A stretch of DNA of 6,335 bases from contig CAJOPD010000053.1 in the NCBI GenBank assembly GCA_905236685.1, forward strand, positions 1 through 6,335, written 5' to 3'. Positions 5,446 to 6,335 of this stretch are shown here, piece after piece. Both the position numbers and the translations under genes were made by a program. Position 1 is the first letter of the stretch. Every line of letters starts with the position of its first letter. This DNA is from an uncultured Clostridia bacterium (GTDB taxonomy: Bacteria > Bacillota > Clostridia > UBA1381). The notes under the pieces were generated by a model that was given only the letters and a program-made list of their open reading frames with translations, was not told where the DNA came from and did no database searches.

Positions 5446-5802
5446 TCAAAACGCTTCCTTTATGTGATTTATTTCTGTTACCAAAAGTGCGTCACCCTTT
5501 GGCTTATACATAACCTCTATAACATCAAACCGCATATTTATGTCATCTGTGCCGAGATAGGCGATTGCGGTTTTTACTATTTTTTCACGCTTTTTGTAAT
5601 CGACAAACTCCGCAGGCGTTCCGTAGTCCTTGGATATTCTCGTTTTCACCTCGGCAAAAACTATCGTTTCCCCGTCCTTTGCTATTATGTCTATTTCGCC
5701 GCCGCGCTCGTGATAGTTGCGTTTTAAAACCTTTATTCCGTTACTCTCTAAAAATTTGCACGCCTCATTTTCCCCGAAATCGCCGATTTGCTTGGTCGTC
5801 AT
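5446..5802 (-). CDS. yraN: UPF0102 / YraN family endonuclease-like protein
   Basis: The protein is 118 residues, the normal size for the family. The fold signature of restriction-like nucleases is present: E11 in GDFGENEACKFL, then RGGEIDIIAKDG with D38, and AEVKTR with E51 and K53, giving a D-(12)-E-x-K arrangement. The rest (YGTPAEFVDYKKREKI) is also typical. The biochemical role of the family is poorly established; a nuclease in DNA repair or recombination is inferred from the fold. The ATG is 2 bases after the rnhB stop, and its GGAG (5817-5814) lies within the end of rnhB, 11 bases upstream. An rnhB-yraN pair is a common arrangement in Firmicutes. The stop TGA abuts or overlaps the start of the dipeptidase gene. 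Confidence 0.92.
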   Translation of the reverse strand: MTTKQIGDFGENEACKFLESNGIKVLKRNYHERGGEIDIIAKDGETIVFAEVKTRISKDYGTPAEFVDYKKREKIVKTAIAYLGTDDINMRFDVIEVMYKPKGDALLVTEINHIKEAF

Positions 5803-5804
5803 TT

Positions 5805-6335
5805 TCAGTTTTTCTCCTTTTTCAAAATCTTTTTTAAAAAGGTTTTTCTGTGTATCGGCGAGGCGCCGTACTTCAAAACCGCCTCAATATGCTCCTTTGT
5901 GCCGTAGCCCTTATGCTTTTCAAACTGATATTTTGGGTATATTTCCGCCATTTTTGTTATGTATCTGTCCCTTGACACCTTTGCGAGTATTGACGCGGCG
6001 GCTATGGAAATGCTTTTGGCGTCGCCCTTTACTATCGTTTCGTGCGGGATTTCCATTCCGCTTATACTGTTTCCGTCTATTATTACATAATCGGGCTTTT
6101 GCGAAAGAGCTGCTACTGCGCCGTTCATCGCCATATGCGTTGCCCGCAGGATATTTATCTCGTCAATTGTTTTTTCATCTACCGAAAAAACAGCATACGC
6201 AACCGCTTTTTTTGTGATTTCTTCAAAAAGCTCCTCCCTTTTTTTCGGCGAAAGCTTTTTTGAGTCGTTTATTCCGTCCAGCCGAATATCCTCGGGCAAA
6301 ATCACCGCCGCGGCATAAACGGGTCCGGCAAGCGG
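5805..6335 (-). CDS. rnhB: Ribonuclease HII, lacking its N-terminus at the window edge
   Basis: The frame is open to the right edge and gives 176 residues; roughly 15-80 N-terminal residues, including the first catalytic Asp-Glu pair (usually in DEAGRG), are outside. The visible part starts PLAGPVYAAAVILP, exactly where the family motif continues. Next come DGINDSKKLSPKKRE, the third acidic residue in PDYVIIDGNS, the fourth in VKGDAKSISIAAASILAKVSRD, and the classical tail EKHKGYGTKEHIEAV with YGASPIHRKTF. Family role: cytoplasmic removal of RNA from RNA-DNA hybrids and of single ribonucleotides in DNA. A GTG at 6305 is in frame but internal, since conserved residues precede it. It is the first visible gene of the operon with yraN and the dipeptidase; the promoter is outside the window. 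Confidence 0.95.
   Translation of the reverse strand, partial: PLAGPVYAAAVILPEDIRLDGINDSKKLSPKKREELFEEITKKAVAYAVFSVDEKTIDEINILRATHMAMNGAVAALSQKPDYVIIDGNSISGMEIPHETIVKGDAKSISIAAASILAKVSRDRYITKMAEIYPKYQFEKHKGYGTKEHIEAVLKYGASPIHRKTFLKKILKKEKN

Noticed and set aside
5565..6263. Plus-strand open frames opposite rnhB and yraN
   Set aside because: The sense strand encodes two well-conserved proteins; the antisense translations are rich in Arg, Phe, Leu and Ser and match nothing I recognise.

Overview
The window is a chromosomal stretch of an endospore-forming Firmicute. It is most likely a member of the Clostridia: moderate GC, strong AGGAG/GGAGG-type ribosome binding sites, consensus TATAAT promoters, and the spore-germination pair sleB-ypeB beside a spoIIM-xerD pair. 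I cannot name a genus. Both ends are cut inside genes (sleB at the left, rnhB at the right). Coding density is high, no stretch over 300 bases lacks a gene, and I see no tRNA, rRNA, CRISPR array, insertion sequence or phage gene.

Layout, left to right. Plus strand: the last 71 codons of a SleB-type cortex-lytic enzyme (2-217), then the complete germination protein YpeB (257-1588), ending at a strong bidirectional terminator (1590-1618). Minus strand, reading right to left: rnhB (from beyond 6335 to 5805), yraN (5802-5446) and an M19 dipeptidase (about 5443-4556) form a tight operon. After a 163-base AT-rich gap with a promoter and dyad repeats comes a class I aspartate-type aminotransferase (4392-3205). 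Next is a terminator-like hairpin whose 3' arm contains the ribosome binding site of the following gene, a small SpoIIM-like membrane protein (3141-2581). After 79 bases with a good sigma-A-type promoter comes a XerC/XerD-type tyrosine recombinase (2501-1617), which converges on ypeB and shares its terminator.

How the genes relate. SleB and YpeB act together in cortex breakdown at germination, and YpeB-like proteins are needed for stable SleB in the spore. SpoIIM acts earlier, in forespore engulfment with SpoIID and SpoIIP. A spoIIM-xerD association also occurs in Bacillus subtilis, where fur lies between them, which supports both weaker calls. RNase HII, YraN and the dipeptidase are housekeeping functions with no evident link to sporulation beyond position.

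I found no convincing new biological system. The points most worth checking are the two substituted catalytic positions in the tyrosine recombinase (Lys for the first Arg, Tyr for the His of H-x-x-R) and the ribosome binding site of the spoIIM-like gene buried in the terminator-like hairpin.
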